Shown: piece after piece, positions 29,001-36,469 of the stretch | Layout: each line of letters opens with the position of its first letter | How positions within the stretch are numbered: the first letter of the stretch is position 1 | From: Actinernus sp. WN-2022 | Lineage: Eukaryota; Cnidaria; Anthozoa; Actiniaria; Actinernidae | Length of the DNA: 64,000 nt | Direction of reading: 5' to 3' | Assembly: GCA_030867875.1 (NCBI GenBank) | Contig: JAOWCC010000655.1 | Span: 12,236,269-12,300,268, forward strand | Notes under the pieces: generated by a model | What the model was told of the DNA's origin: nothing | Databases searched by the model: none | What the model saw: only the letters and a program-made list of their open reading frames with translations | Position numbers and translations under genes: made by a program

Positions 29001-30081
29001 CTACCACAACATAAATTACATGTAAGTCATTTTCTAAATACCTCAAAACCACTGTTGCTTACAATAATTTTTCATGCAAATAAGAAACTAAACTCAGAAA
29101 ATTCAATTTTTGGCAACATAACTACTGTACTACAGTTATCTGAAATAGATTTTACCTGATAGAAACATGAATATATTCAAGCTGTTTCAGTTTTTACTGG
29201 TGAATTACTAATTAACTTTATTGTTCCTGTTGTTTATATTTTGGAATTAGAATTTCTCAGCTGATTTGTATAAATAAAAATATATTTTAAAAAAGATTTG
29301 CTTGTACTCAAGACCATAGCCGATAGGGGCCGGAAAGGTATAAAAAATACTGCATACATTCACCAAACAGTCACATTTCTGATAAGCTTTGGTTCTGTAT
29401 ACTGTAATCCGTATATTTTTCCATTGTTTGACAGAAATCGTTTGACAAAGTTGGATTTTTATTTTCATAGTTCTTATAAAAGTTATATACAGCAACAGAG
29501 TTACCGGAAATGTAAGCACCCAAAATCAATCTATCGAGGACAACACACAATATATTCACCACTATATAGAGGGTAAAAATCATTGATCTAGAACTGTCAT
29601 CCTTGTAAAGCTTTGCTAGCAGTATTAAAGCCAGTAGCACTAGTTACAGTACTAGTTATTCACAAACACTAGGCGACTAATTTATAACTAAAAGTAAACT
29701 CCATTTGTACTTTCCAAAACGTATATCTTCAGTTAGTTTGATTCATTTATACCAATAGCTATTTCGGTATAAATGGGGTTTCCTACTAACCTTCTGAGAG
29801 CTGAAAAGTAGAGAAGAATTGGATTAGACTTCGGGTCATCGGATCGTCGATGACGGCCATATTGTTTTTGCAAATAACTTGTACTGTAGCTTAGAGTCTC
29901 GTGGTGCTTTATAAATTCTGTTAGGGGACGGCCTAGAATTGAACCAACAGTTAAGATTAGTACCTTTACACTATAACAAATAATCTCTGAGGCAAGCCAC
30001 AAATCATTTCCACTTACGATTGTTCGCCTCTCCACTCAAAAACACCGAAGCAGCTACAAAACACAATGTGAGCAAAAACAT
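757..30081 (-). CDS. ADAM10: ADAM10-like metalloprotease gene (12 exons, 3' end off-window)
   Basis: Twelve exons join without any phase conflict: 30081-30018, 29932-29791, 25573-25467, 19049-18697, 16316-16184, 15654-15442, 11635-11475, 8773-8596, 7021-6862, 5835-5728, 1752-1668, 903-757 (1,851 coding bases, 617 codons). Order of domains: signal peptide, prodomain with a GSGCGLSD cysteine-switch-like site, a basic RYRR furin-like site, reprolysin domain with [12 protein letters not shown] zinc motif, disintegrin ([16 protein letters not shown]) and cysteine-rich region. ADAM10 is a cell-surface sheddase that cuts substrates such as Notch ligands and receptors in animals. Human ADAM10 is 748 residues, so about 130 residues (membrane stalk, transmembrane helix, tail) are missing at the left edge. 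Closest alternative is ADAM17, but segments such as [12 protein letters not shown] and [13 protein letters not shown] match ADAM10 better. Confidence 0.93.
1452..1507 (-). repeat. tRNA-like SINE remnant (weak)
   Basis: The minus strand has GGTTAGCTCAGTGGTTAAGC, a good polymerase III A box, but the B-box half is poor. Probably a degenerate tRNA-derived SINE head. Confidence 0.3.
1668..1752 (-). CDS. ADAM10: ADAM10 exon 11: cysteine-rich region
   Basis: Reads [20 protein letters not shown] and ends KLCVNG at a GTAAGT donor, matching human GFTALCPASDPKPNFTDC ... VCINGQC. Confidence 0.9.
1905..4275 (-). mobile_element. 5'-truncated LINE (non-LTR retrotransposon)
   Basis: In intron 10 of ADAM10, same strand as the gene. 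The reverse transcriptase is visible in pieces: an N-terminal part (4262-3564) with [20 protein letters not shown], a middle part (about 3420-3158) with [13 protein letters not shown] and [11 protein letters not shown], the [12 protein letters not shown] catalytic block near 3025, [10 protein letters not shown] near 2795, and the C-terminal thumb to 2235. Frameshifts and stops break it at least at 3158 and between 3564 and 3420, so it is dead. The endonuclease domain is absent (5' truncation at about 4270). The 3' side carries a (TTAC)n-type tail at 1972-2036. Jockey/CR1-like group by motif; subfamily not certain. Confidence 0.85.
1972..2036. repeat. (GTAA)n microsatellite
   Basis: Tandem gtaa units, with one tacat interruption, at the 3' side of the LINE; such short tails are usual for CR1/L2-like elements, so this may mark or lie near the element's end. 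Confidence 0.8.
4815..4951. mobile_element. Hairpin MITE, family A (GGGCTGTGTGCAA ends)
   Basis: Two arms of about 55 bases, starting ttgaagggctgtgtgcaaaa and ending with its near reverse complement, surround a short centre. A second copy, less perfect, is at 16041-16171. No coding capacity. Confidence 0.85.
5530..5697 (-). mobile_element. tRNA-derived SINE
   Basis: On the minus strand the head reads GTCTAGGCAAGTGG (A box) and, 45 bases on, GAGTTCAATTCCC (B box), followed by a non-tRNA body. It lies about 30 bases beyond the donor of ADAM10 exon 10, in the same strand as the gene. Confidence 0.55.
5728..5835 (-). CDS. ADAM10: ADAM10 exon 10: disintegrin / cysteine-rich
   Basis: Reads [20 protein letters not shown] and ends NISYC (human CSPSQGPCC ... 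GICNG). The acceptor is TTTCTCGCAG; the donor GTATCC is weak but is the only one giving the phase that exon 11 needs. Confidence 0.88.
6725..6842. mobile_element. Hairpin MITE, family B (GGCCGGGTTGTTC ends)
   Basis: Arms GGCCGGGTTGTTCAAAGCCC and its reverse complement enclose about 45 bases. The same terminal word occurs on the larger element at 44956-45450. No open frame. Confidence 0.85.
6862..7021 (-). CDS. ADAM10: ADAM10 exon 9: disintegrin domain
   Basis: Reads [20 protein letters not shown] then [14 protein letters not shown] and ends AAHC before GTAAGT. Cysteine spacing agrees with the ADAM10 disintegrin domain. A hairpin MITE (6725-6842) ends 20 bases from the donor. Confidence 0.93.
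7370..7560. repeat. Dispersed repeat with GCCCGTCGGGCAAG core
   Basis: Low-complexity non-coding stretch with a short palindromic core near 7515 and the word gggcttgaaa at its left; it resembles short interspersed repeats of marine invertebrates, but ends could not be defined. Confidence 0.35.
8596..8773 (-). CDS. ADAM10: ADAM10 exon 8: third zinc histidine to disintegrin border
   Basis: Begins [20 protein letters not shown], completing the zinc motif, then [17 protein letters not shown] as in human ADAM10, and ends CCFT before a GTATGT donor. It has no ATG-started reading frame of its own, so it is easily missed. Confidence 0.92.
8890..9052 (+). pseudogene. LINE reverse transcriptase C-terminal fragment
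   Basis: Plus-strand translation gives [16 protein letters not shown], a stop, then [12 protein letters not shown], the typical thumb region of CR1/L2-like reverse transcriptases (LVHAFITSRLDYCNSLL ... [11 protein letters not shown]). Broken by a stop; relic inside a family C element. Confidence 0.65.
9540..9659 (+). pseudogene. LINE reverse transcriptase fragment, second piece
   Basis: Reads [20 protein letters not shown], the conserved [13 protein letters not shown] block that follows the thumb region in the same LINE group. Probably the continuation of the piece at 8890, separated by decay or rearrangement. Confidence 0.7.
9933..10218. mobile_element. MITE family D (TATATCATTATGACGTCA ends), copy 1
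   Basis: Ends ACCCTATATCATTATGACGT and its reverse complement. The body is nearly identical to the copy at 14356-14683 but lacks about 35 bases near the right end. Each end carries a TGACGTCA word (CRE-like). Confidence 0.88.
10213..10345. repeat. Direct duplicate of 9728-9860
   Basis: About 130 bases repeat, with few differences, the right half of the family C element at 8826-9852, so the family D MITE lies between two direct copies. The duplication continues as a shorter match (aaacaagagtctacatagt). Confidence 0.75.
10545..11008. mobile_element. Mutator-like MITE (TACCCTGG ends, 9-bp TSD)
   Basis: Terminal TACCCTGG / CCAGGGTA with further matching bases; flanked by AAGTTCTAC (10536-10544) and AAGTTATAC (11009-11017), a 9-bp duplication with one mismatch. 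A 45-base direct repeat of the outer flank (10491-10535 and 11018-11064) surrounds it. Confidence 0.65.
11475..11635 (-). CDS. ADAM10: ADAM10 exon 7: zinc-binding helix
   Basis: Reads [35 protein letters not shown] and stops after the proline of the zinc motif at a GTAAAT donor. The intron therefore splits [10 protein letters not shown] from the third zinc-binding histidine, which is the first codon of exon 8. Confidence 0.95.
12415..12691. mobile_element. TA-flanked MITE, family C, compact copy
   Basis: Complete 277-bp copy: GAGCGGTTTTCAATTGAGTG at the left, GACACTCAATCGAAATCTGC near the right, TA on both sides. The interior repeats short modules containing CCAATCAC in several orientations. 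Confidence 0.85.
12697..13097. mobile_element. TIR element (GCCGGTAACAAAACGAG ends)
   Basis: Arms of about 30 bases: gccggtaacaaaacgag and its reverse complement at 13080-13097. It starts six bases after the preceding family C element, with ATTA on both sides. Non-coding. Confidence 0.75.
14356..14683. mobile_element. MITE family D, copy 2
   Basis: Longer copy of the element at 9933-10218, ends CAATTACCCTATATCATTAT and reverse complement. Only short runs differ, so the two copies moved or were copied recently on the scale of this locus. Confidence 0.88.
14695..14810. repeat. Degenerate GCGCGATT-type simple repeat
   Basis: Repeated variants of gcgcgattggcgcgat. A related run (gcgcagatc repeated) lies at 13560-13592 in the other orientation. 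No gene. Confidence 0.55.
15442..15654 (-). CDS. ADAM10: ADAM10 exon 6: protease domain
   Basis: Reads [25 protein letters not shown] and [18 protein letters not shown], very close to human ADAM10; acceptor CTGCAG, donor GTAAGG. Confidence 0.95.
16041..16171. mobile_element. Hairpin MITE, family A, copy 2
   Basis: Arms begin ggctgtgtgcaacaagggc and end gtacacagcccttca. It sits between ADAM10 exon 5 and the rest of intron 5, ending about 13 bases from the splice donor at 16184. Confidence 0.85.
16184..16316 (-). CDS. ADAM10: ADAM10 exon 5: start of protease domain
   Basis: Reads [18 protein letters not shown] and [18 protein letters not shown], matching the human TDHLFFKYYG / AIDTIYQTTDFSG region. 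Its GTAAGG donor lies only about 13 bases from the end of a MITE at 16041-16171. Confidence 0.93.
17766..17908. mobile_element. Imperfect hairpin MITE
   Basis: Left arm gatattacacggctgcgtgg, right arm approximately its reverse complement (ccaagcggccatgtaatgtt), with a second inner palindrome around the gagtgagcgcagcgaacgag centre. In ADAM10 intron 4. Confidence 0.7.
18697..19049 (-). CDS. ADAM10: ADAM10 exon 4: prodomain, cysteine switch, furin site
   Basis: The largest exon (353 bases). It reads [18 protein letters not shown], then [16 protein letters not shown], then GSGCGLSD, which sits where human ADAM10 has its prodomain cysteine. Near the end RYRRAV is a plausible proprotein-convertase site before the mature enzyme begins (ACTLYMQ, human TCQLYIQ). 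Confidence 0.93.
19158..20865. mobile_element. 1.7-kb TIR element (GGGTCATTCCA ends)
   Basis: Termini GGGTCATTCCACGGTATT and AATACCATGGAATGACCC, each flanked by GTAC (a 4-bp target duplication or an extension of the palindromic ends). Several subterminal copies of gttgcggagggg, in both orientations, could be transposase-binding repeats. No transposase frame remains; superfamily unknown to me. Confidence 0.75.
21534..21822. mobile_element. TTAA-flanked MITE (AGGGGCTATGTCATGG ends)
   Basis: 289-bp element AGGGGCTATGTCATGG ... CCATGACACAGCCCCT with TTAA on both sides (21530-21533, 21823-21826). TTAA is the target of piggyBac and Kolobok superfamilies. Confidence 0.8.
22625..23442. mobile_element. 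TA-flanked TIR element (CCGTATTTTATC ends)
   Basis: Ends CCGTATTTTATCATGTACAA and its near reverse complement, with TA on both sides and long subterminal arms containing aagccgcacccc. About 0.8 kb, no transposase recognised. A related right-end fragment is near 17540-17640. Confidence 0.75.
23445..25466. other. ADAM10 intron 3 stretch, no gene seen
   Basis: AT-rich intron with scattered TACATGTA and TACTGTA words and short self-repeats (a 24-base inverted pair around 24890-24950, tccgatctttatccgattta). No coding exon, RNA gene or defined element was found. Confidence 0.5.
25467..25573 (-). CDS. ADAM10: ADAM10 exon 3: prodomain
   Basis: Reads [18 protein letters not shown], matching the human RDTSLFSDEF block; TTTCAG acceptor, GTAAGT donor, phase 2 in and phase 1 out. 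Confidence 0.92.
27150..27334 (-). mobile_element. tRNA-derived SINE
   Basis: Minus strand: GGGTTGGCACAGTGGT (A box) and GGGTTTAGTCCC (B box) spaced as in a tRNA, followed by a body with GTTGTTGATTCC and GGGTTTTTCTCCC, a body type shared with the SINE at 42225-42420. In ADAM10 intron 2. Confidence 0.75.
27441..28099 (+). pseudogene. Broken transposon-type protein, possible cysteine-protease-like domain
   Basis: Plus strand, opposite to ADAM10, in intron 2. The first frame has [36 protein letters not shown] and [16 protein letters not shown]; after stops a second frame (27890-28099) has [15 protein letters not shown] recognise this as a decayed member of a family repeated in cnidarian genomes that carries a HQGD...F....G.QC...al motif resembling C76-type deubiquitinases; the expected cysteine after GRQ is a histidine here. 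Family naming is from memory and uncertain; that it is a broken repeated ORF is more secure. Confidence 0.5.
29791..29932 (-). CDS. ADAM10: ADAM10 exon 2: prodomain start
   Basis: After a TTCTAG acceptor the exon reads [16 protein letters not shown] and ends FSALR before a GTTAGT donor. The segment aligns with the human N-terminal prodomain (NPLNKYIRHYEGLSY). Confidence 0.9.
30018..30081 (-). CDS. ADAM10: ADAM10 exon 1: start codon and signal peptide
   Basis: Reads [20 protein letters not shown], a hydrophobic secretory signal, then splits a codon (phase 1) at a GTAAGTG donor. The start is chosen because it is the first in-frame ATG giving a signal peptide, and because its phase joins exon 2 exactly. 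Confidence 0.85.
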
Positions 30082-30310
30082 GCTTCGTGAAGCTCTTTCT
30101 AGGCCTAAAAAACTCTCTAGAACAGCCAGAAACCAACTCCAATATGTGTAAATACTATCTAATAACGTTACTGCGGTATTGAAGTACAGAATTTAGGAAA
30201 ACAAGACATAAAATTACAAGGAAACTAAACTTCTTGTCCAAACGTATTCATCACACCCTTTGTTGCTTCTGCGCATGTGCCAGCGTGACAATGACGTCAC
30301 AAGGTGTAAC
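30082..30310 (-). promoter_or_regulatory. Candidate ADAM10 promoter / 5' UTR
   Basis: Directly upstream of the start codon. Composition becomes CpG-richer. An NRF1-like tgcgcatgtgc (about 30270-30280) and a perfect cyclic-AMP response element TGACGTCA (30292-30299) are present; another TGACGTCA is at 30481-30488. No transcription start can be proved from sequence. Confidence 0.4.
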
Positions 30311-30982
30311 GCAAGAGGAAACTTCAGAGTAAACTGTCATTCTCAGTTGTTTTAATGTTATTTTGAAATCCTCTTAGCCTGATCTATGCCTTTAATACGC
30401 ATATTTTTACTCCTCTTAAAAGCAGGTTTACGTTTTCAAATTTATGGAAAGCACGTTTTCTAATGCGTGATGCACGATGATGACGTCATCGCTACGCTTG
30501 GTATATCCTTCCCGCCTTGGAAACATCAAAATATTTTCACAGCTTTGACATGACAACAGGAACGGGAAAGGATATTAAAGCATTTCATTCCCTTCGGTTA
30601 CTCACATAAGTTTTTATTCTGAAGACTAATTATATCAAAACAACCGGGTCCAATTTAGCAAACTAATTCTTGTGAAAGAAACCCGAGTTCTGTAAATTTA
30701 AATTTGTGACACACTTCACATTGATCCAATTACTCATTATATCTTGTAATGTTGTAGCTTGTGCGTTAATTTTTTCCCATACTTCCTTTTCTTTCCATTA
30801 CGTTTTATTTGTAACATAGAGGGCCGCATGTTAGATAACTATGTAAGGTTAATGTGTCTTACCTCTGTAAATAAAGAATATTGTATTGTATTTGTTTATC
30901 CTCGGATATAGCCCCTAGTATTAAAGATATGCTAATTTATTATACGACTATGACGTAATCTTATCATCTTTTATTTATATTC

Positions 30983-31222
30983 ACAGTCGAACCTCCACTA
31001 ACGGCCACCTCTACACAACGGCAACGGCCATCAGTACGTTTTCCCAAAACCCAAAAATGCACTTAAAATAACCTTTAACAACGACCACTCAACGAATGAA
31101 TACTGTACAGTAGTTGAAATTCCGTTCAAGAACTGTTCGGAACTGTTTGCATTCAAAATAGTCAGTCGATAGTTACTACAAAATGTTGTCCTCACGGTGG
31201 CTGTTGTGTAGAGGTTCGACTC
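30983..31222. mobile_element. MITE with CAGTCGAACCTC end (pogo/Tc1-like)
   Basis: Left CAGTCGAACCTCCACTAACG, right gtgtagaggttcgact. Ends of this type are typical of short pogo/Tc1-mariner derivatives. 240 bp, non-coding. Confidence 0.65.
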
Positions 31223-31306
31223 TATTTATTTATTTCCTCCAAATAAAACTAAAATATTGGCAAAAGGTAAAGGTACATATCTAGATGTTAGACGCCTAGC
31301 ACGGCC

Positions 31307-31608
31307 TTGGATACGGCGATATATCACGTCCAGCGGCCCGATATTTCAGCGGCCGATGTAGCGAAGGTCGTTGGCAAAGCACTGAAGGAACAGTCCTCAC
31401 CGACACAGGAATTCTTCGGTGGCCGGATGCGAAGGGCCCCTTATCCTAGGCGTGGTGAAGCCCAGCCATGCTGGGTGTGTAACCGCGAGGGGCATTTTGC
31501 ACGATCATGCCCTGATAGTAGGCTCGGTTTCCAGCCGTGGGGGTTTCGGTGAGAAACGACACCCCAACGGCTGAAACCGAGCCTAGCCCTGATATTATGT
31601 TTACGTGA
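31307..31608 (+). pseudogene. Retrotransposon gag fragment with zinc knuckle
   Basis: Reads MDTAIYHVQRPDISAADVAK and ends with CWVCNREGHFARSCPD, a CX2CX4HX4C nucleocapsid zinc knuckle. The frame is interrupted at 31520 by a 63-base hairpin element; across the insertion the frame would finish CPDIMFT and stop at 31606-31608. No protease or reverse transcriptase follows, so this is an isolated remnant. Confidence 0.6.
31521..31583. mobile_element. 63-bp hairpin element (TAGGCTCGG ends)
   Basis: TAGGCTCGGTTT ... AAACCGAGCCTA folds almost completely. Flanks GCCCTGATA (31510-31518) and GCCCTGATA (31585-31593) are a 9-bp target duplication, with one extra base at the left. A related hairpin is at 37951-38038. 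Confidence 0.65.
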
Positions 31609-32117
31609 ACCATAACTAACCATTATGAGGGCACGTGATAGTTTTTCGCGCAAAAGCGCTTCCTGGCTGACATAAAAAAACTTACAGGCAACAACTCTAG
31701 TCTTGTGTTGTTCTAGTCTGGAGTTTGTCGACTGGAGATTAGAGAAATGACTCCAAGCGTATTGTCCTCTGGGCATGCCCTTGAGCCATATCTATCGGGC
31801 TATGGTGGTCATTTTCTCTGAGCTCGGGTCGGGATTTTATTTGGCATCGGATTCCCATACAAAAACTGTATTTCGCGCCATGTTTGCACCCTTTTCTTTA
31901 TGTCTGAAATGTCACCAGGCAAGACAGTTAACCGCACCTCTCAAATGCTGCTTTTATGTTGAAATAAGTATTGTAATTAGATCATTTATTGTAATTTTAT
32001 TTTTCATAGGAAACCAACGTAATTGGCTAACGCTGTGTTGGTTCTCCTGGCCTCTATGTTTTGTTTGTTGTATATTTTACATTATTATCTTCTAGTAGCT
32101 TCTATTATGGCCGAAGT

Positions 32118-32162
32118 AAATAAATAAATAAACAAACAAACAAATACACAAATAAATAAATG
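32118..32162. repeat. (AAAT)n/(AAAC)n microsatellite
   Basis: Mixed aaataaat / aaacaaac run, possibly the tail of a retroposon lying to its left. Confidence 0.75.
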
Positions 32163-32339
32163 TTGGAATTAACCGCGAACTGGTTATTTACCGATGCCGA
32201 AGGCAGAAGCGAGAAACAGACAATTCATCATATTTTGCGATAGCCACAGTTCCGATAATCAGTGTTTTATTATTCAGTAAACAGTTTGCTTTTGCTACTT
32301 TTGCTACTACTGATCATGCAATCCCTTACTTGTGAGATT

Positions 32340-32520
32340 TATAGTTAAAGGACTCGATCTTCAACAAATGAATGCTTTTATATTAATTATTCAAGAACTG
32401 AAAAAATCTTCCTTCTCGATCTTGCTTCTCACGAATTGGAGCTCAAATATGGAATGGTATCCGCAATCAATTAAATCACTTAGCAAATCTCAATTTAAAT
32501 CAAAGATCAGATAAATGCTT
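32340..32520 (+). pseudogene. Probable LINE C-terminal remnant
   Basis: Frames around this position give WYPQSIKSLSKSQFKSKIR, which resembles the end of cnidarian LINE polyproteins (IWNxIPxSIKxLxxxxFKxKIK). Frameshifted and short; weak call. Confidence 0.4.
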
Positions 32521-32681
32521 TTCGACATACTTCAGAAAGATTAGAGGACGACCACGTTTAGGTCTCCCAAATATTGTCTCAGATCAAATTTAAATAAATA
32601 TAATGGCTATAGCAGTGTTAGCTTATATCCTGCCTACATCGATGCTCATTCTTTTTGATAAACGTATAATTCAAGGGCACC

Positions 32682-33390
32682 CAATAAAGTTTTCGGCTAA
32701 AAAGCTGTTCGGGAGAGTAAGTTAGCCTAAAACTATCGGATTAAAAAAAATGTCACCAGAAAATTGTTTTCTGAAATACCGGCTAGAATTTTTTTTTAAA
32801 TCCCTAGAAAATTATAAAAAGAAAAGGGAGAGGAAGAGGTTTTCCCTAAAATATTCGTGCGTATTCGTCTGATCAATAGAGTAAGAGCTTTCCCCTAAAA
32901 TATTCGTACGTTTTCGTCTGATCAATAGAGTCCGAACGATTCGGAAAAAAACATTTGTTGGAATGAAAAAAAATAACATATTATCACAAATCATTTAGTG
33001 AAGCGGCCACCTAAAGTTTTCGAGAACACATTTTCATTCCCTAAGAAATTTTGGCATCTAAAATCCGAAAGAATAAACCTTTAGCAAATGGAGGTCACCT
33101 AAAAGAATTCCCTAAAGAAAAAATCGTACCTCCACAAAACTTTGCAACATGAAGTTACTTGGGCTAGAAAATTCTTGTTTATGTTCTAGATCTAGACTAC
33201 TAACAAATCGTAGGCCGGGATATTTTGCCATAGTATTTTCGGTTGACGCGATTTCCACCTAGAAAATCCGAACAGCTAATAGCTTTCTAGAATACGCCAA
33301 AAGACATAGTAGGTGCCTTAAAATGGCTAGATGAGCTGCATACAACTGGTTTCAAACGAATTTCAAAAAGAACTCGTTGGGTACCCTTGA
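32682..33390. mobile_element. TIR element (CAAGGGCACCCAA ends)
   Basis: Ends caagggcacccaa and ttgggtacccttg about 0.7 kb apart. Inside, a 43-base direct duplication (cctaaaatattcgt...tcaatagagt) occupies 32848-32932. No open frame. Confidence 0.6.
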
Positions 33391-33545
33391 TCACTCGACA
33401 TATATTTCCCGCTTTTTGGGTTACCTGTGGTATGTTTCATAAGCGATCTCGGAAGAGTTTATATAATTGCTCCTTGTGAATTCTCTTTTCCGATTCCTAC
33501 GAAATAAATCTTCAATAATAAAAGATTGATACTTAATGAAGTTGT

Positions 33546-33730
33546 TAGCATATACCACACCAGTGAATATCACTTTTCGCGCGCTCTGATTGGCTACTCA
33601 AACAGTGAATATGATTTCATATTCACCTCCGAGCAAAGCAGCGATCATCTCGCGCGAGTTCTTGTCCATTTGAGAGAAAATAAAATAACTATTTGGTGTT
33701 GCCTATTCACCTGGAGTGTGGTATATACTA
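33546..33730. mobile_element. MITE family E (TATATACCACACC ends), copy 1
   Basis: Ends catataccacaccagtgaat and gtgtggtatatacta. A reverse-oriented copy lies at 43386-43563. Body contains caaacagtgaatatgatttc in both. Confidence 0.8.
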
Positions 33731-34593
33731 AAACAATTATTCACCTCCACTTCGGTGAATAATTGTTAATTATTACTTTGGGCATCCAAAATGCTCGCAG
33801 TACTATCCTCCTGTGAATGCTCTGGAAACCGAGCAGCCAAGTTGGGATTTGTTGTTGAACAGCACTGCGCATGCTCACAACAATATCTACAGCAAACGCT
33901 TATTTGCGCGCAATTATCTGCAGGTGAATCAACCAATCAAAATTCGGGATACTTTGGAAATGAATAATAATAATATAGGAATTCCCTTTCGAAATGAAGG
34001 ATATATGCAAATTGGTGCCTCAGTAAAAATACCTTTTTTTTTTCTTCAAAAAATTCCGCTTCGATGACTCAATTGAAGATGGCATGAATATAAACTCTTT
34101 GAGAAAATTTAAGGGATATCATTCCTCTGCGCATTGTTTTCTTGTTACGTTTCGATTGCTGTGCCATTTCCCTATATTTTGCCAGAATTTATTGACAACA
34201 AGGATTAACATATTTCCCCGTAACTTCCAAACCACTGAATGTATTTGCGGCAAATGTCGGAAAAATATTGTTTGAATTCTAAGCCTTCACCTACATCATA
34301 GGATCAAGTCGTCAGAGAAACTTCATTTTTCGGGGTTGTATAGACCCTGAATAGTAGGGGATTGTCTCCCGACACAACAGCCTGGTATTAACTATCACTT
34401 ATGATTGTAAACTGCACGGCAGCACATTGCGCCACAATAGCAGTCCGTATCACAAAAAAATAAGCTTGTGAAGCCCATTTGGATATATTCATATAGAATT
34501 TGCGCTATATAAATGAATACCTTTTATAGTCCCAGCTGTTAACCGAGCATGGGTGAAAAATGCGGTAATTTATAGCTTGGTGAACGAGGAACC

Positions 34594-34812
34594 TAGCCTT
34601 CTCCGCAGGCAACTCTACTGTAGGAATAAAAGAAGAATACATAGAACGTTGAGATTCCTGTGGTAGAAAATCCTCAGAGTCTGGGGCGGTTGCGAGGAAA
34701 ACTAAAACTCCCTCATTTTTCCCCTCCGGTCAGCACCACAGGTAACCCAACACCTATTTTCTTTGTCTTCTTTTTCTCGTTTTTCCTATACAGTTGCCTG
34801 CGGAGGAGGCTA
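34594..34812. mobile_element. MITE (TAGCCTTCTCCGCAGGCAAC ends)
   Basis: Arms tagccttctccgcaggcaac and gttgcctgcggaggaggcta, about 220 bp in total. The start TAGCCT resembles the Mutator-like ends at 38591, but no clear target duplication was found. Confidence 0.75.
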
Positions 34813-35231
34813 CAAGGAAACATTGCTGCGGAAATATTTGTGAATTTCAGTGTTTCCTAAAATGTTTCCTCGTTTCTGCGCGTTTTGCTTCCGAGAAGCA
34901 AATTTCACTTCCGCTGCAACTGTTTCCCCGTTTGATCGACGAAGCAACAATGTTCTCAGGAGCCTGTGTTGACTAGATCCCAGGGCTGCGCTATATATGC
35001 TGCGCATGACGACGTGAGCATTCGTTTCTCGTGTAATGGTTCTTAGTTTTCTTTCTTCCCGCTTGTTCTCTCATCCAAGAAATATTATCATCAACGATGT
35101 TTCCTCGTATGCGCAGGCCTTGAATTTTATCGTGTCATGGTGAAAGGTCATTCGCCACTAAAAGAAAAGCCGAGCTCCAGGAAATCGGGATTGAATTAGA
35201 TAGTCAGTAGCTGGCTCATTTTTCTCCTTTA

Positions 35232-35955
35232 GGTCCGGATACACAGGGCAATTTGTCTTGCAACGGAACGCCATTATGAGACAGGATGCAGAAGAAATTG
35301 CGCGTAACACCCCTCTTTACAACTCGTCTCGTTACGAAAAATTGCGAGACAAGTTGCAGGGAAAGTAGAATGATCTTCTACTTTTCGCAACGCTGCACAA
35401 TCGGTTGCACCTTGTAACATCCCTCTTTGCAACTTGTTGCAATTTTGGCGAATCAACCAATCACAATTCTCATAGCTAGCCCAAGGGGAGAGGGGAGGGA
35501 AGGTGAAATTCGCACCGCAATCCAAGATGGATCTGTTTACGTAACCGGCGAAGAGGTAGGCAAAGAAAACAGCTTATTTTGCGTCGCTGCAAATAGGAAG
35601 TTTACAGATGCAAAAAAGGTTGAGCTATTGAGCGAGTTGAACAGTGGTCCATGTATTAACCAGGTTGTTCGGAGTCTCTTTTAATCTTTTTTTTCTTCAT
35701 GTTCTAACTTAAAAACATTAAAATACACATCGCTTTCCTACGGCGATCCGCGGCCATGCTGCCATATGCACTTCATAATCTATGATTATTACTAGTTAAT
35801 GTTATTGAGGAGTTCCCGCTGAAACCTATCTGGCGGCGGGCTCAAGTATATCGCATAGCAAGTTGTCTAACACCCCACAGCAACTTGCAATGATTTTCGG
35901 TCGTCAACATTGTGTTGCAAGTTGCAAGAAAAATCGTCTCGTGTAACAGGACCTT
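35232..35955. mobile_element. TIR element with repeated CAACTTG words
   Basis: Imperfect ends ggtccggatacacagggcaa and ttgcaagaaaaatcgtctcg...aggacc. Many internal caacttgttgcaa-type words. Apparent open frames are short and unlike known proteins. Confidence 0.55.
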
Positions 35956-36254
35956 GAGGATCCGAATGCGCGCCCTATGCGCTCAGCCATACTGCCAATC
36001 ACTGGTAACGAGATTCGAAAATAAGATATATGTAGAGAAGGTGCAGCACTGGGATTTCGATCGTGTCTCGCAACTTTCCTAAACAATTTTTTTGCCCTCT
36101 TACTACAACTATGGTGCCCCACTCGTCTCGGCCTCCGACCAGACCTCGCTTTCAAGATTCGCGAGCGAGGAAGGGTTCCACGTTTGAATATCACTTCAAC
36201 GGTGTCTTATCAGAAACAAGACCTTTTGCAGGAAGTCACGTGGTGATATAACAC

Positions 36255-36465
36255 TTCAATGAAAGGCTTTACTGGATGGGCAAATAATCTTCAAAACGCT
36301 GTTTTAGAAAGATCGATCATCGATTGGAGGCGGAAAATAGCATTTATAAACAGGTTTTGCTAATAACACTGCCGCCCTCGTACAATTGCGTTTAAATAAA
36401 TGAAGTCAGATTTTTTTAATTTGCCATCCAGAACAACTGCATTCCTGTAAAAGGTCCATAGACGT
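36255..36465. repeat. Dispersed repeat family F, copy 1
   Basis: About 200 bases match 42484-42677 in the same orientation (aaaggctttactggatggg, cgattggaggcggaaaatag). Function unknown; probably a MITE or SINE body. Confidence 0.7.
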
Positions 36466-36469
36466 TGGA

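Noticed and set aside
33526..34275. Several plus-strand frames of 60-84 residues
   Set aside because: Lie over a MITE and unique AT-rich DNA, with no similarity, splice structure or codon pattern.
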